Origin: Pyrinomonadaceae bacterium
GTDB lineage: Bacteria > Acidobacteriota > Blastocatellia > Pyrinomonadales > Pyrinomonadaceae
Direction: 5' to 3'
Assembly: GCA_025922875.1 (NCBI GenBank)
Contig: JAICGZ010000004.1
Location: 1 to 59,317, forward strand
DNA length: 59,317 bases
Part shown: piece by piece, positions 22,301-31,737 of the stretch
How the letters are laid out: every line of letters begins with the position of its first letter
Position numbering within the stretch: position 1 is the stretch's first letter
Position numbers and translations under genes: made by a program
The notes under the pieces: generated by a model
Databases searched by the model: none
The model's input: only the letters and a program-made list of their open reading frames with translations
Told to the model about the DNA's origin: nothing

Positions 22301-25119
22301 TTAACGAACGATCCAAGATCGTGTCGCGTGGATCTCTCAGCTTCTGCTGCTGACACCCACTCGAGCAGCTTCTTTCGTGAGATCAGTTGCCGGTACAGCG
22401 AGCGAATGATCGCATCGCACATCAGCCACGTCTGGTGCGGCAGAAAAATGAACGAGAGCGCTATCTGTGCCGCGTTCGTGCGAAAGTCACCCCAGAGACT
22501 GTAAAAGTGGCTGGTCCACGGAATACCGCGAGGATGAATCAGCAGACCCGTCGCCACGTGCAAATCAACAGGGAACGCGATTGTCAAGAAAACAAAAAGA
22601 CACCAGATGAGCGACGACCCGGGAAAGATTGTGCATGCAGCGACAAGCCACAGGAACAACGAGGGAGCAACGAGGCTGCGACGGAGATTGTCGAAAATCT
22701 TCCAGCGCGCGACCGCCGGAAGCACGTTGCGAACCTGGCGACCGTAACCATCAGGTACAGTAGGGAAAATCCAGCGCGCGATTTGCCAATCACCGCGGGT
22801 CCATCGATGCAAGCGTTTCGCGTAGGCTTCGTATGACCCCGGATAGTCATCGAGAAGCTCGATATCGGTGGTCAGGGCCGCACGTGCAAACAAGCATTCG
22901 AAAAGATCGTGACTGAGCAGGGTATTGGGAGGTACGCGGTTCTCGAGCGTGTCTTGAAAAGCGTCGACATCGTATAGACCTTTGCCGGTGAAGCTTCCTT
23001 CGCCGAAGAAGTCCTGGTAGACGTCTGACACTGCCGTCGTGTAAGGATCGATTCCGGTATAGCCGGAAAAGATCTGAACAAACTTTGAACGTGACGCGCT
23101 GCCAAGCGAGATGCTGACGCGTGGTTGCAGAATGCCGTATCCGTACGTGACAAGATTTCTTGATGGATCGATCCGCGGCTGATTAAGCGGATGAATTGCG
23201 GCGCCTACGAGTTTGCGAGCGACGTCGCGAGGAAGTTGCGTGTCTGAGTCGAGTGTGATGACGTAACGAATCTTTCTTAGCAAAGCGTCATCAGCAGTGC
23301 GCACGACGAAGCTGGTGTCGATGGCGCCGCGCAGTAAGCGATTGAACTCTTCGAGTTTGCCGCGTTTTCGCTCCCATCCCATCCATTTATTTTCACCGGG
23401 GTTCCACTGTCGCCGCCGGTGAAAAAGGTGAAACCGATCTCCGGCATGTTTTCGATTGAGTGCGTCGATACTGCTTTGCGCAATCGCGAGCAGATGTGAA
23501 TCCGTCGCTGTTTCTTCCGACTCTGCATCCGGAAAATCGCCGAGTAAGGCAAAGTAAATATGGTTGTCTTGATTGGCGAGATAGTGAACTTCGAGTCGTT
23601 CGACGAGTTCTTGCACCTGCGAGTCGTTCAGGAAAATCGTCGGCACCACAACAAAGGTGGCGGCATCTTCGGGAATGCCGCGCGCGGTGTCCATCCTTGG
23701 CAGCAGACGCGGCGGAAAGAAATGCGTGAGGTCCCAATTCAGCACTGTGAGCGCGAGATCGCTGGCGGGAATGAGGGCCAGTAATCCCGTCAGAATTAGG
23801 AACCGCCAATCGCCTCCGTAGCTAGACGTGAAGTAAAGCAGGAAGCTCAGGATCAGCAGTGTCAGGAACGTGAGTGTGCCGAGATAAACCGCGGTAGCAT
23901 GTCGCAACAGAAAACGTCTGAAACGTTCCGCGGTTCGTGGTTGATAATCGAAAGTGTTTTCCAGTTGCGTCAAGCCGGCGTCGATCAGGTAGTAGCCGAC
24001 ATGTTTTTGAGCGCCCTCGCCTTTGGTTTGGGCGGCGAGATCCACGGCAGCCTGGCCGATTTCGAGTTCGCTTGCTCGTGTACGTTTGCTGATTCGTTCG
24101 ATTACGTGCCGGTAACGATCGCGGGAGGCAAACTCCATCCGCGAATAAACGCCCGCCGGATCCTTTCCCAGCAGCGGCTCGATGAGACTGACCTCTTCGA
24201 AGAAATCATTCCAGTCGAGCGTTGAGAGCAGGCGCATGCTGGTGATGATGTTTCCGACAGTGACCTGCGCCGCTGCTTGTCGCTGGTGTTCGGAGTGAAT
24301 CGTCTGTTCGACGCTCGTGCCTTGCTGCACTAACTGCTTTTCGATCCAGTCCATCACCGGTATGACTGAAGGGTGCTGTTCGCGAAGCCTTTGGACCAGT
24401 TGGACTAGGAACGTTTGCCGTAACTCTTCCTGCTTTCCGACTCGCTCGTTTAGAAACGACATGACGTTCGCCGGCTGAAGTGAAGCAACTTCAAGCAGTT
24501 TATCGGCGAGTTCGTCGGCCTCATCGCGTTCGGCACGTGCACGCGCGATGGCGACGGCGAGACGGCGAAGGTTTTCCACCAGCGCGAGGCGCAAAGTGAT
24601 TGCGACGGCCCATAGTTCGCCAATCGAAAGTGGCGCTACGGTTTGGTAAGCGCGGATAAACCTTTGCAGCGTATGTGTGTCGAGACGCGAATCCGTGTGG
24701 GCGATTAGCGCGAGCGCGACCGAATAGATTCGCGGGTAATCTTGCAGTTCGCCCTCGGCGAGTTTAGGCAATTCGTGGTAGTAACTCCTGGGAAGGTCCT
24801 GACGAATCGCGCGCAGCTGTTCTTCGACAATGTGGTAGTTGTCTACAAGCCATTCAGCGGCAGGTGAAATTGCCCGGCCTTGACGAAGCGCCTCGACGAG
24901 TGCGCGGTAAGCGGATTCGAGTTTGCGGCCGTTGTCTTCGAGGCGGGGCAACAGTTGTGCGCGCCCCTTGCGAGTGACGGTTTTGTGTTTGGCTGCGAGT
25001 GTTTGAGCGTATTGCTCGAGGCGTTCGACGCTGAAGAACTCCGCCTGAAACGGCTTCTCCTCAGCATAGCCGGCGGGCTTGCGGGCAAATGAAAATAGCG
25101 ATTCGACGAGCTCCGTCAT
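16318..25119 (-). CDS. NdvB-type cyclic beta-1,2-glucan synthase (GT84/GH94-like, about 2,930 aa)
   Basis: Giant ORF with TM segments, TLDSDTQLPRDVARKLVGA glycosyltransferase region, LHRWTRGDWQIARW, glucoamylase-like central domain, C-terminal GH94-like DLVWLPFVTSVYV, GGGDWNDGMNRVG, HNGRGGWTWYTGSAGWMYRAGLE; MTELVES start preferred to the GTG at 25194. Confidence 0.92.
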   Translation of the reverse strand: MTELVESLFSFARKPAGYAEEKPFQAEFFSVERLEQYAQTLAAKHKTVTRKGRAQLLPRLEDNGRKLESAYRALVEALRQGRAISPAAEWLVDNYHIVEEQLRAIRQDLPRSYYHELPKLAEGELQDYPRIYSVALALIAHTDSRLDTHTLQRFIRAYQTVAPLSIGELWAVAITLRLALVENLRRLAVAIARARAERDEADELADKLLEVASLQPANVMSFLNERVGKQEELRQTFLVQLVQRLREQHPSVIPVMDWIEKQLVQQGTSVEQTIHSEHQRQAAAQVTVGNIITSMRLLSTLDWNDFFEEVSLIEPLLGKDPAGVYSRMEFASRDRYRHVIERISKRTRASELEIGQAAVDLAAQTKGEGAQKHVGYYLIDAGLTQLENTFDYQPRTAERFRRFLLRHATAVYLGTLTFLTLLILSFLLYFTSSYGGDWRFLILTGLLALIPASDLALTVLNWDLTHFFPPRLLPRMDTARGIPEDAATFVVVPTIFLNDSQVQELVERLEVHYLANQDNHIYFALLGDFPDAESEETATDSHLLAIAQSSIDALNRKHAGDRFHLFHRRRQWNPGENKWMGWERKRGKLEEFNRLLRGAIDTSFVVRTADDALLRKIRYVITLDSDTQLPRDVARKLVGAAIHPLNQPRIDPSRNLVTYGYGILQPRVSISLGSASRSKFVQIFSGYTGIDPYTTAVSDVYQDFFGEGSFTGKGLYDVDAFQDTLENRVPPNTLLSHDLFECLFARAALTTDIELLDDYPGSYEAYAKRLHRWTRGDWQIARWIFPTVPDGYGRQVRNVLPAVARWKIFDNLRRSLVAPSLFLWLVAACTIFPGSSLIWCLFVFLTIAFPVDLHVATGLLIHPRGIPWTSHFYSLWGDFRTNAAQIALSFIFLPHQTWLMCDAIIRSLYRQLISRKKLLEWVSAAEAERSTRHDLGSFVKFMLPSLVLTLVALGLTLTLKPAALPVMGALFAIWIVSPLIAYWVSKPRPLEQKLLSAEDKKFARLIVRRTWRFFEAFVGAEDNWLPPDNFQEDPTPVVAHRTSPTNIGLLLLATSSANDLGYVGALELVEREELTFSTMAQLGRFHGHYFNWYNTNTLEPLSPQYISTVDSGNLAGHLIAVKQAFIEFPENRLFDQYVIQGFTDTIDAITVEAARLGSARQRTEVVTVRELQDEIAACRQLLKTDPGDSLSSWIVLLDSLKRRASEIEDIVNALVQEHGEISFKELRSWVGALQHQVGSRVRDAEALTNWCRLLPLIETEPAASDKDWASILKLLQSVPTLAEAPQLCDNALVQLSAMQEHASEALAQTASRLTKALEQSARASSDMLSRLSRLARRCDQIVDEMDFSFLFDVERKLFTIGYNVTASRADNSYYDLLASEARLASFVGIAKGDVPQEHWFRMGRALTRVDGGRALISWTGTMFEYLMPLLVMRNYPATLLAETYRTVVERQIDYGQERGVPWGISEAAYNVRDLQFNYQYGPFGVPGLGLKRGLIEDLVVAPYATMLAVTVDPASAMNNLRRLKNEGALGPYGFYESVDYTAERLPEGQKSVLIRAFMTHHQGMSLVSLANILHEGLAERRFHSDPAVQATELLLQERIPVGVPAAHPRAEEVLTGRVAQTNLGMITRVYETADYSTPRTQLLSNGTYNVMITTAGSGYSRCEGNAVTRWREDVTRDNWGAFVYLRDVRSGMVWSAGHQPVRQKPQSYQVAFSEDKADFRRTDSGISTRMEVVVSAEDNAEVRRVSLTNNSTRVREIELTSYAEVVLATPEADAAHQAFSNLFVETEFFLSENAILANRRRRSPEDRPIWGVHVVVAEGELVGAVQYETDRGRFLGRGRTVNNPIAVMEDRPLSNTTGAVLDPVFSLRRRVRIQPNQTVSCTFSTAVAHSREEALALADKYHDPNIFERELRLAWTKAQVEMSHLKIDSEEAHLFQRLAARIVYSDPSLRPTPHVLALNTKAQSSLWAYGISGDLPIVVVRINKAGDMRTVRKLVRGHEYLHYKGLKTDLVILNDTPTSYLQSLQQELDTIVRTSGLQALQDKPGGVYLRQADQIPEADRILLHAVARVVVVAERGSFEAQIERRRVEEPLPPPFVPRLPSQTYPEITVAPPDLSFFNGLGGFHQGGREYVTVLGSEQWTPAPWCNVIGNAVEFGFQITETGGGCTWSLNSRENRLTPWSNDAVSDPSGEVVYLRDEDSGSIWSVTPLPIREREPYIIRHGQGYSVFEHTSHGISQELLVFAPLDAPVKISLLRLRNRTGRKRRLTITNYNELVLGVSRSSSAPYIITEIDAPASTIFAKNPFNNEFADRMAFFATSENISSATCDRKEFIGRNSSLETPAALRRTGLAGRDGAGLDPCAAIQTSIELAPNEAREIIFLLGEAESKTAAQSLVANFRQAGPVNAAFEKVLGHWDRLLGTIEVRTPDTALDIMLNRWLLYQALSCRVWARTAFYQSGGAFGFRDQLQDVMALIYSSPEIARAQILLAAAHQFKEGDVQHWWHPPSGRGVRTKISDDLVWLPFVTSVYVNITGDASVLDEVVPFLDQPLLSGDELESYTQPQVSEESASIYEHCARAIDRSLAVGKHGLPLMGGGDWNDGMNRVGHLGKGESVWLGWFLYTTIAAFTPHVDARKQKARGNRYRRHLENLRKALEEKAWDGDWYRRAYFDDGTPLGSARNEECRIDSIAQSWSVISGASDPYRMGRAMAAVEEYLIRRGDGLVILFTPPFDKGSLNPGYIKGYVPGVRENGGQYTHAAIWTMIAYSMLGDGERAGELFALLNPINHSSTRAGLHKYKVEPYVAVGDVYAVPPHNGRGGWTWYTGSAGWMYRAGLESILGFKLQKDRLEINPCVPRWWRDFEITYRRGGAVYRIKVENPLGVSRGVVNVEVDGVVQTDSAFTVVDDEKTHNVRIVMGEPQISADAADQKEEQKSFLS

Positions 25120-25179
25120 GAGATCGAAAGCGGTGCGACAACAAACAAGGTTAGGGGGAGACCTCAGAATATCATTTGT

Positions 25180-25220
25180 GCCACTAAGAAGCACAAAAGG
25201 CGCAAAAGCTTCTTTGTGGT
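25180..25220. repeat. short intergenic palindrome, CACAAAAG family
   Basis: GCCACTAAGAAGCACAAAAGGCGCAAAAGCTTCTTTGTGG. Confidence 0.65.
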
Positions 25221-25247
25221 TTTACAGATCTTTGTTTGCTGTATACT
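25221..25247 (+). promoter_or_regulatory. candidate ruvC promoter
   Basis: TTTACA-15 nt-TATACT, -10 ending 8 nt before the ATG. Confidence 0.4.
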
Positions 25248-25255
25248 TCCGCGCC

Positions 25256-25750
25256 ATGCGCGTGTTAGGAATCGATCCGGGCAGCCAGACAATGGGATGG
25301 GGCGTTGTCGATGGCGATGCACGCCGTTACTCACTCGTGGCTTTCGGTTCGATTCGTGCGTCTTCCGCTCTCAGATTTTCTGCGCGCCTGCTGAAGATGT
25401 GCAACGGGTTGGAAGAGGTGATTGCGGAACATCGTCCGGATGGATGTGCTCTTGAAGATGCGTTTCTCGCGACTAACGTCAAAGTCAGCATGAAGCTTGG
25501 GCAAGTGCGCGGTGTTGTGTTGTTATCGGCGGAGCGAGCAGGGTTGGAGATTCATGAGTATTCACCGCGACTCATCAAGCAGACGGTTGTCGGTTACGGC
25601 AACGCGGAGAAGCATCAGGTACAGGAGATGGTGCGTTTGCTGCTCCGGCTGAAGAGCCTTCCGACGCCTCACGATGCGGCGGATGCGTTGGCGGTGGCGA
25701 TCTGCCATTTTCATCACGCGCAGTTTCAAGAGAGAATAGCGGCCGTTTAA
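25256..25750 (+). CDS. ruvC: Holliday junction endodeoxyribonuclease RuvC
   Basis: MRVLGIDPGSQTMGWGVV, LEDAFLATNVKVSMKLGQVRG, HDAADALAVAICHFH. Confidence 0.97.
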   Translation: MRVLGIDPGSQTMGWGVVDGDARRYSLVAFGSIRASSALRFSARLLKMCNGLEEVIAEHRPDGCALEDAFLATNVKVSMKLGQVRGVVLLSAERAGLEIHEYSPRLIKQTVVGYGNAEKHQVQEMVRLLLRLKSLPTPHDAADALAVAICHFHHAQFQERIAAV

Positions 25751-25803
25751 ATTAATATAGGTCCAATAGGATCTATAACAAACCTCACGATTGGAGAACT
25801 ATC

Positions 25804-26517
25804 ATGAATCCTCACAAGCTCGCACTTTGCCTGCTTCTCATTCTTTTCGCTGCAAACACAATCTTTGCGCAGAGAAAGCCGCCATCAGGCGGTCGTCTCG
25901 CGATCGTGGCTGACGAACGACTCGCAGCCCTGCGCTCGACACCTCAACTAAACGGAAGGCTTTTGCGACGCCTCGGCCGTGGTCGAATGGTTGCAGTCAG
26001 GTCGACAAAGACCAGCGCTGACGGCATCACGTTTTTCCTCGTCAACGTAACTCGCCGCACGCATGGGTGGATCCAACGCGAAGCTATCGTTTCGCCTTCG
26101 CGTTTGGGCGATGATCGAAGGTTGTTACGGCTGATCGAAAGTTCACAAGATTTCGATCGCATCGCACGAGCGCGATTATTTCTCGACCATTTCCCGCGTT
26201 CGTCTTTGCGTCCTGAGGTTCTGTTGTTGCTCGGTGACACGGCCGAACAACTCGCGGCCAAACTCTCGACCGACGCCGCTCGCCGGCTGACGAAAAGCTT
26301 GGGCGACGCACCGGAATTCAGTTATTACCTGAATTACACCGGACTCGATCGTTACAACCGTCACCGAGTCGGATTTGTTTTCGATAAGTCGACCAAACGT
26401 TTCCATTACGACGGCGCCGCGTGGCGGGAACTCATTCGCCGCTACCCAAAGACGATACAAGCCGCCGAAGCGCGGAAGCGTCTGGAGGTGCTTTGCTCTC
26501 ATCTGCGTATGATGTAA
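25804..26517 (+). CDS. secreted hypothetical protein with SH3-like region
   Basis: Signal peptide MNPHKLALCLLLILFAANTIFAQ; followed by SH3-like VADERLAALRSTPQLNGRLLRRLGRGRMVAVRST. Confidence 0.7.
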   Translation: MNPHKLALCLLLILFAANTIFAQRKPPSGGRLAIVADERLAALRSTPQLNGRLLRRLGRGRMVAVRSTKTSADGITFFLVNVTRRTHGWIQREAIVSPSRLGDDRRLLRLIESSQDFDRIARARLFLDHFPRSSLRPEVLLLLGDTAEQLAAKLSTDAARRLTKSLGDAPEFSYYLNYTGLDRYNRHRVGFVFDKSTKRFHYDGAAWRELIRRYPKTIQAAEARKRLEVLCSHLRMM

Positions 26518-26571
26518 ACTGCGCAAATGCTATTAAGAGTAAGAAAACCTCTACCTCAAGGAGAAAGCAAG

Positions 26572-26940
26572 ATGGGCCTCACACATGTTGCGGTTAGGCT
26601 ACTACATTCAGACGCTAAGGATACGTACAACGCAGATTTTCTCGTTGATACAGGTGCCATGGACACCATGGCTCCGGCCTCCGAACTCAAGAAAATTGGC
26701 ATTCGACCAGTTGGCAAGGACCTTTATGAACTGGCGAATGGGGACATTGTCGAATTCGAGCATGGTAATGCGGAAATAGAGTTTATGGGTGAAATAATCG
26801 GCACTCGTATTCTCTTTGGCCCGGACCACAGTGAGCCGATCCTGGGCGTGATAGCCCTGGAAGCAGCAGGGTTCCTCATCGATCCGAAGAATCAGAGACT
26901 AACAAAGCGTCGGGCGCGCCCGCTGAAACGCGTGGCTTAG
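26572..26940 (+). CDS. retropepsin-like (clan AA) aspartic protease
   Basis: DFLVDTGAMDTMAP active-site-like motif, ILGVIALEAAGFLIDPKNQRL second half; ATG at 26572 behind AAGGAG. Confidence 0.8.
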   Translation: MGLTHVAVRLLHSDAKDTYNADFLVDTGAMDTMAPASELKKIGIRPVGKDLYELANGDIVEFEHGNAEIEFMGEIIGTRILFGPDHSEPILGVIALEAAGFLIDPKNQRLTKRRARPLKRVA

Positions 26941-27057
26941 CCGAAAAAACATATCGCCGCGCGGGCGATTCCACACTAAACTGCAAAAAATCTGACCTGC
27001 GGGTGTTAATAACGCCCCAAACCCTTCGTCTATCAGGGTGTAGACGGAGGAAACACC

Positions 27058-27627
27058 TTGCAGGCAGCAGCACTTAAACCCTTGCGATTAGTGACAAACC
27101 AACCCGCCAGCGAATTGGAAACGCTTTTCCAGGCGCACCATAGCCGAGTTTTTCGGACGGCTCAGCGTATCACCGGCAGTGCCGCTGACGCTGAAGATGT
27201 GCTCCAGACCGTCTTCCTGCGCCTGATTAAAGGCCAGGACGATTACGACTGGTCGCGAAACCCCGAAGCTTATCTCTCCCGCGCCGCTATCAACGCATCC
27301 CTGGATCTGTTGCGCAGTCGCACACGCTCGAAAGCCGTGGCGCTCGACGAATCTGAAATCGATTCCATCGCCGGAAGTTTCCGCAGTCCGGAGGCTGTTC
27401 ATGCTGACCGTGAACTGCAGACCCTGGTTCGTCAGGCTGTATCGCGACTGGGAAAAACCGCCGGGGAGATGTTTGTTCTCCGTTACTACGAAGGTTTTGA
27501 TAACAAGGAAATCGCCTCGCTAATGAAAACTTCGCCGCTGGTGGTGGGTGTCGTCCTCCATCGCGCACGTACAAAATTGAAAAAAGAGATTGGGCACTAT
27601 CTGGAGAAACATCATGAAAAGCAATAA
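27058..27627 (+). CDS. ECF-type sigma-70 family RNA polymerase sigma factor (TTG start)
   Basis: Sigma region 2 FQAHHSRVFRTAQRITGSAADAEDVLQTVFLRL and region 4 EMFVLRYYEGFDNKEIASLMKTSPLVVGVVLHRARTKLKK. Confidence 0.93.
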   Translation: MQAAALKPLRLVTNQPASELETLFQAHHSRVFRTAQRITGSAADAEDVLQTVFLRLIKGQDDYDWSRNPEAYLSRAAINASLDLLRSRTRSKAVALDESEIDSIAGSFRSPEAVHADRELQTLVRQAVSRLGKTAGEMFVLRYYEGFDNKEIASLMKTSPLVVGVVLHRARTKLKKEIGHYLEKHHEKQ

Positions 27628-30289
27628 CGAAGAGCAGATTCTCGACAAGGTTACTGCTGAGATCCGGAACGAAAAGGTAGACGACTCGGCGATATCAGCA
27701 GCGGCGGAGCGTGTTTGGGCACGCGTGGCCGCTGCCGCCGGTGAAACTCGATTCAGCTTGCCAACAGTCGAGCGGATCGAAGGGTGTGCAGATTTTCAGT
27801 CGCTGATTCCGGCGTACCTTGCAGGTAAACTTTCTGAAGCGCGTTCGCTCCTGCTCGTGGACCATACGCACGAATGCATCCCCTGTCGCAAAGCGATGAA
27901 CGAGGCACGTTCGCGACGTTCGGTCCCGATCAAACCGGCAGTTCGCCAGACGCGTTACACGATGCAACCGGCAGTTATGCGTTGGGCTATCGCTGCGGCG
28001 CTCGTGATCGGCTTTGGACTTTTGGCGGTTCCATTTGTGCAGAGGTTCTGGCCGTACGGTGACTTTGAAGCCACTGTTCAGGCCGCCGAAGGACAGGTGT
28101 TCCAGGTTGCTGACACGCACACGGCGTCAGTCAGCGCCGGAGCGAAGCTGCAAAAAGGTGAGAAGGTGCGAACGGCAAAAGACGGGCGCGCCGTGATTCA
28201 TCTGGGCGATGGTTCGTTGATCGAAATGAAAGATCGCTCGGAGTTGTACCTGACAAAGAGCGGTCAGGGAACAACGATTCACCTGGATCGCGGCAGCATC
28301 GTCGTCGAAGCAGCGAAGCAGAAAGACGGAAAACTGTTTGTTGAGACTGCTGATTCGCTTGTCTCAGTAACCGGAACCGTGTTCTCAGTGAACAATGGAA
28401 CGAAGGGTTCGAGAGTTTCGGTGATCGAAGGCGAGGTTAATCTTAATCACGCCGGCAGCGATCGCGTGCTTCGTCCCGGCGAACAGGCCACGACTAATCC
28501 GGCAATCTCTACGATTCCGGTAAAAGATGAAGTGGCGTGGAGCCGCAACGCAAATCGCTATGCGCAAGTGTTGTCAGGTCTGGCTTCGCTGAAAGCCGGC
28601 CTGAAGGGCATCCAGCAACCTGGAGTTCGCTATTCGACTCACCTGCTCGACATGATGCCCGAGAGCACAGTCGTCTACGCGGCCCTGCCGAATCTCGCTA
28701 ACTCGATTGCCGAGTCGCATCGCATTATTCAGGAGCGGATGAGTCAGAACGCTGCGCTGCGGGAGTGGTGGGAGAAAGAGCAGTCAGGCAGACGCCAGAA
28801 CATGGACCAGGTCGTCGAGACGATTCGACAGTTTGGCTCTTACCTCGGTGAGGAGATTGCAGTTTCAGTGTCCATGGACGATAAAGGTCGACCTGGCGAA
28901 CCGTTGGTGCTTGCCGATCTGAAGAACTCAGAAGGCTTCCGGCAGTTTCTCGAGCAGGAGATCGCGAAATACTCCGGCGACAAGAAAGGCGGGCCGCAGC
29001 TTCAGTTCATAGAGAATCCTGCTGCCGCCACTGCTGACCCGAATGACAAGCAGGAAAAACTCTACGTTTGGATTCAGGCGAACCTGTTTGCCGCTAGTCC
29101 CAAGTTGCAACAACTTCAGAGTCTCGCAACGGTGATGTCCGGCGGAGGTGTGAGCAGTTTCACCGCGACTCCCTTCCGCACCCGCATTGCACAGGTTTAC
29201 CAGGAAGGCGCCGGCTTAGTGGTCGCAGCCAATCTCGAAAAGGTTGTGGCGCAAACTAAATTGGAACGCGCGAAGGGGCCAGACGCTGAGAAACGCGAAA
29301 ATGCGTTGAACCAGTTGGGCATTCTCAGTGTGAAGTATTTCGTTCTCGACCAGAAGGATACGAGCGGAAAAACACACACGCAGGCTTCACTCTCCTTCAG
29401 CGATGCACAGCGCGGCATTCCTTCGTGGCTGGCCGCTCCCGGACCGATGGGCTCTCTCGAGTACATCTCACCGGACGCGAACGTTGTAGCTGCATTTGTA
29501 GTTAAGAATCCAGTGTCGCTGGTTGATGATCTACTCGGTGTGCTGGAAACGGTGTCACCGGAGTTGCGTAAGAACCTCGACAAACAGCAAGCGGATCGTG
29601 GCCTCGATATCCGTAACGATATTGCTGCGCCACTGGGTGGAGAGTTTGCTTTCGCGATTGATGGTCCGATTTTGCCGACACCTTCATGGAAACTGGTGTT
29701 TGAAGTTAACGACCCGGCGCACCTGCAGCAAACACTCGAACGTGTGGTGAATGAAGTCAACAAGCAGGCGGCGTACTTTGGCAGGTCCGGACTGGCCTGG
29801 CAAAAGGCCGACATCGGTGGCCGCACTTACTACACGCTTCGGTCACCGGACTTCGGGTTGGTGGAAGTGAACTACACCTATGCGAATGGATACCTGATCG
29901 TTGGTCCAAGCAGGGCATTGGTCGAGAGGTCTCTGACCACGCGTGAAAACGGACTGTCGTTGTTGCGCTCGGCCAAATTCACTGCGGGCTTGCCGGCGGA
30001 TGGTAACGCAAACTTTTCAGCGGTGTTCTACCACAACATTGCTGGATTGGTTCCGGCCGGACTTGCCAGCACTGCTGCGAAACTTCCGAGTGGACCGCAG
30101 GAAGCTATGAAGATGGCGTCAGACATGCCGCCAACGCTAGCCTACGCATACGCAGAAGGCGACAGCATCACGTTTGCGGCGAACACTGAAGGTGGACCAT
30201 TCGGTTTAGGACCGGCAACGCTGCTCGGAATGCCTAACGCGTTGGAGATGCAGCACATCATCCAGCGAGGCATGAGCGGCAAGAAGTAA
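27614..30289 (+). CDS. anti-sigma (HxxxCxxC) + TM + FecR + DUF3352-like protein
   Basis: HTHECIPC motif, [21 protein letters not shown], FecR domain, large C-terminal region; ATG at 27614 overlaps the sigma gene by 14 nt. Confidence 0.85.
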   Translation: MKSNNEEQILDKVTAEIRNEKVDDSAISAAAERVWARVAAAAGETRFSLPTVERIEGCADFQSLIPAYLAGKLSEARSLLLVDHTHECIPCRKAMNEARSRRSVPIKPAVRQTRYTMQPAVMRWAIAAALVIGFGLLAVPFVQRFWPYGDFEATVQAAEGQVFQVADTHTASVSAGAKLQKGEKVRTAKDGRAVIHLGDGSLIEMKDRSELYLTKSGQGTTIHLDRGSIVVEAAKQKDGKLFVETADSLVSVTGTVFSVNNGTKGSRVSVIEGEVNLNHAGSDRVLRPGEQATTNPAISTIPVKDEVAWSRNANRYAQVLSGLASLKAGLKGIQQPGVRYSTHLLDMMPESTVVYAALPNLANSIAESHRIIQERMSQNAALREWWEKEQSGRRQNMDQVVETIRQFGSYLGEEIAVSVSMDDKGRPGEPLVLADLKNSEGFRQFLEQEIAKYSGDKKGGPQLQFIENPAAATADPNDKQEKLYVWIQANLFAASPKLQQLQSLATVMSGGGVSSFTATPFRTRIAQVYQEGAGLVVAANLEKVVAQTKLERAKGPDAEKRENALNQLGILSVKYFVLDQKDTSGKTHTQASLSFSDAQRGIPSWLAAPGPMGSLEYISPDANVVAAFVVKNPVSLVDDLLGVLETVSPELRKNLDKQQADRGLDIRNDIAAPLGGEFAFAIDGPILPTPSWKLVFEVNDPAHLQQTLERVVNEVNKQAAYFGRSGLAWQKADIGGRTYYTLRSPDFGLVEVNYTYANGYLIVGPSRALVERSLTTRENGLSLLRSAKFTAGLPADGNANFSAVFYHNIAGLVPAGLASTAAKLPSGPQEAMKMASDMPPTLAYAYAEGDSITFAANTEGGPFGLGPATLLGMPNALEMQHIIQRGMSGKK

Positions 30290-30359
30290 ACAGGATTGAC
30301 AAGATTTGGACAGGATTTACAGGATAAGAAATTATCCTGTAAATCCTGTTAATTCAGTC
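30289..30359. repeat. intergenic palindrome, CAGGATTTACAGGAT family
   Basis: AACAGGATTGACAAGATTTGGACAGGATTTACAGGATAAGAAATTATCCTGTAAATCCTGTTAATTCAGTC. Confidence 0.9.
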
Positions 30360-30380
30360 AAACAAGAAACATCAGACATC

Positions 30381-30743
30381 ATGAAGTTAGTCGCTATCTC
30401 CCTCATCTCCTGGCTGCTCGGCTTGTCACTCATCCTGTCTCAGTTTACTGAGGTCAACGGCGCGACAGTCACGTCCCTGATCATGGCAGCGCTCCTGTTC
30501 TCGCTAGCCTATGCACCCTCTCTCTTCTGGCTTCGCCAGCGCATGGGTGGCTGCAAACCAGCACTGCTGTTTCCACTTGCTTCCGCTGTTGTACTCAACC
30601 TACCTGTGTTCCTGATCGAGATTCTTGCAATAGGCAGAACTTTAGCTGCGTCAGAAGCGTTAGCATGCATCGTGGCTTTTCTGCTTATGGGCACGGTCTT
30701 CGGACTCGGCTTCGTTTGGAATTATCAGGACAGAGCGATATAA
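30381..30743 (+). CDS. small membrane protein (about 4 TM)
   Basis: Hydrophobic 120-aa ORF from [22 protein letters not shown]. Confidence 0.7.
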   Translation: MKLVAISLISWLLGLSLILSQFTEVNGATVTSLIMAALLFSLAYAPSLFWLRQRMGGCKPALLFPLASAVVLNLPVFLIEILAIGRTLAASEALACIVAFLLMGTVFGLGFVWNYQDRAI

Positions 30744-30750
30744 AAAGAGT

Positions 30751-31737
30751 ATGGCACTCCCCGCTTCGGTTCCCCAGGAACCGATCACAGCTCAAACGGC
30801 TCTCATAGCGCCGCCGGTGATCGACCTTCATGGTCTCAGCGTCTCATTCGGTCGCCGGCAAATCCTTAAGAACCTTCGCGGCGACCTGCGTGGCAAAGCG
30901 ATTGGTCTGCTCGGTCCGAATGGCGCCGGCAAGACTACTCTGATTCACACGCTCCTCGGATTTCACGAGGCGTCCGCAGGCACTGCTCAAATCTTCGGAC
31001 TCGACATCCACAACGAAGCGAAACAGATCAAGTCGCTGATCGGCTATATGCCCGAGCGCGACTCGTTCATCGCCAAGATGAGCGCAGTGCACTTCGTTCG
31101 CCTGATGGGTGAGTTGTCAGGGTTACCGCCTGAAGCGGCTTTGGAGCGAGCTCACGAGGCACTCTTTTATGTCGGCCTCGGTGAGGCGCGTTATCGCCGG
31201 CTCGAAACGTACTCCCTGGGAATGAAGCAACTCGCCAAGCTCGCGCAGGCGATCGTTCATGGTCCAAAGTTGATCTTTCTCGACGAACCTACAAACGGGC
31301 TCGATCCACCGGCGCGCCTGCGCATGATCAAACTGATACGCGAGATTCGCGACAGTGGTCACGCCAACATCGTGTTGTCGTCGCACTTGTTGCTCGACGT
31401 TGAAGAGTGCTGCGACGAGATTTTGATACTTCGCGACGGCCAGATCGCCGTCTATTGCAACCTCGAGGAAGAGCGGAAGTCGAACCGCAAGTTTCTCATG
31501 CTGGAAACGCGCGGCGATCAGGACAAATTCGTTAAAGCGCTCGCAAAACTCGGTTGTGAGTATGCGTTGTCGGGCGGTAATCGTCTCAAGGTGGTATTGC
31601 AGGAGGGCATCGAGGTGCGCGACCTCTATCGTCTCGCTGCCGAAGAAGACGTGCAGATCCGGCGTCTCAGCTACAAGCGCGATTCGCTGGAAGATATCTT
31701 CCTGAAAGCGATGGAGAACGGCTATGGCGGTTTATGA
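30751..31737 (+). CDS. ABC transporter ATP-binding protein
   Basis: Walker [10 protein letters not shown], signature [15 protein letters not shown], Walker [14 protein letters not shown]. Confidence 0.96.
   Translation: MALPASVPQEPITAQTALIAPPVIDLHGLSVSFGRRQILKNLRGDLRGKAIGLLGPNGAGKTTLIHTLLGFHEASAGTAQIFGLDIHNEAKQIKSLIGYMPERDSFIAKMSAVHFVRLMGELSGLPPEAALERAHEALFYVGLGEARYRRLETYSLGMKQLAKLAQAIVHGPKLIFLDEPTNGLDPPARLRMIKLIREIRDSGHANIVLSSHLLLDVEECCDEILILRDGQIAVYCNLEEERKSNRKFLMLETRGDQDKFVKALAKLGCEYALSGGNRLKVVLQEGIEVRDLYRLAAEEDVQIRRLSYKRDSLEDIFLKAMENGYGGL

Noticed and set aside
22387-22836. 149-aa plus-strand ORF and the many similar ORFs within 16318-25119
   Set aside because: All antisense to the glucan synthase gene, low-complexity R/Q/P-rich products.
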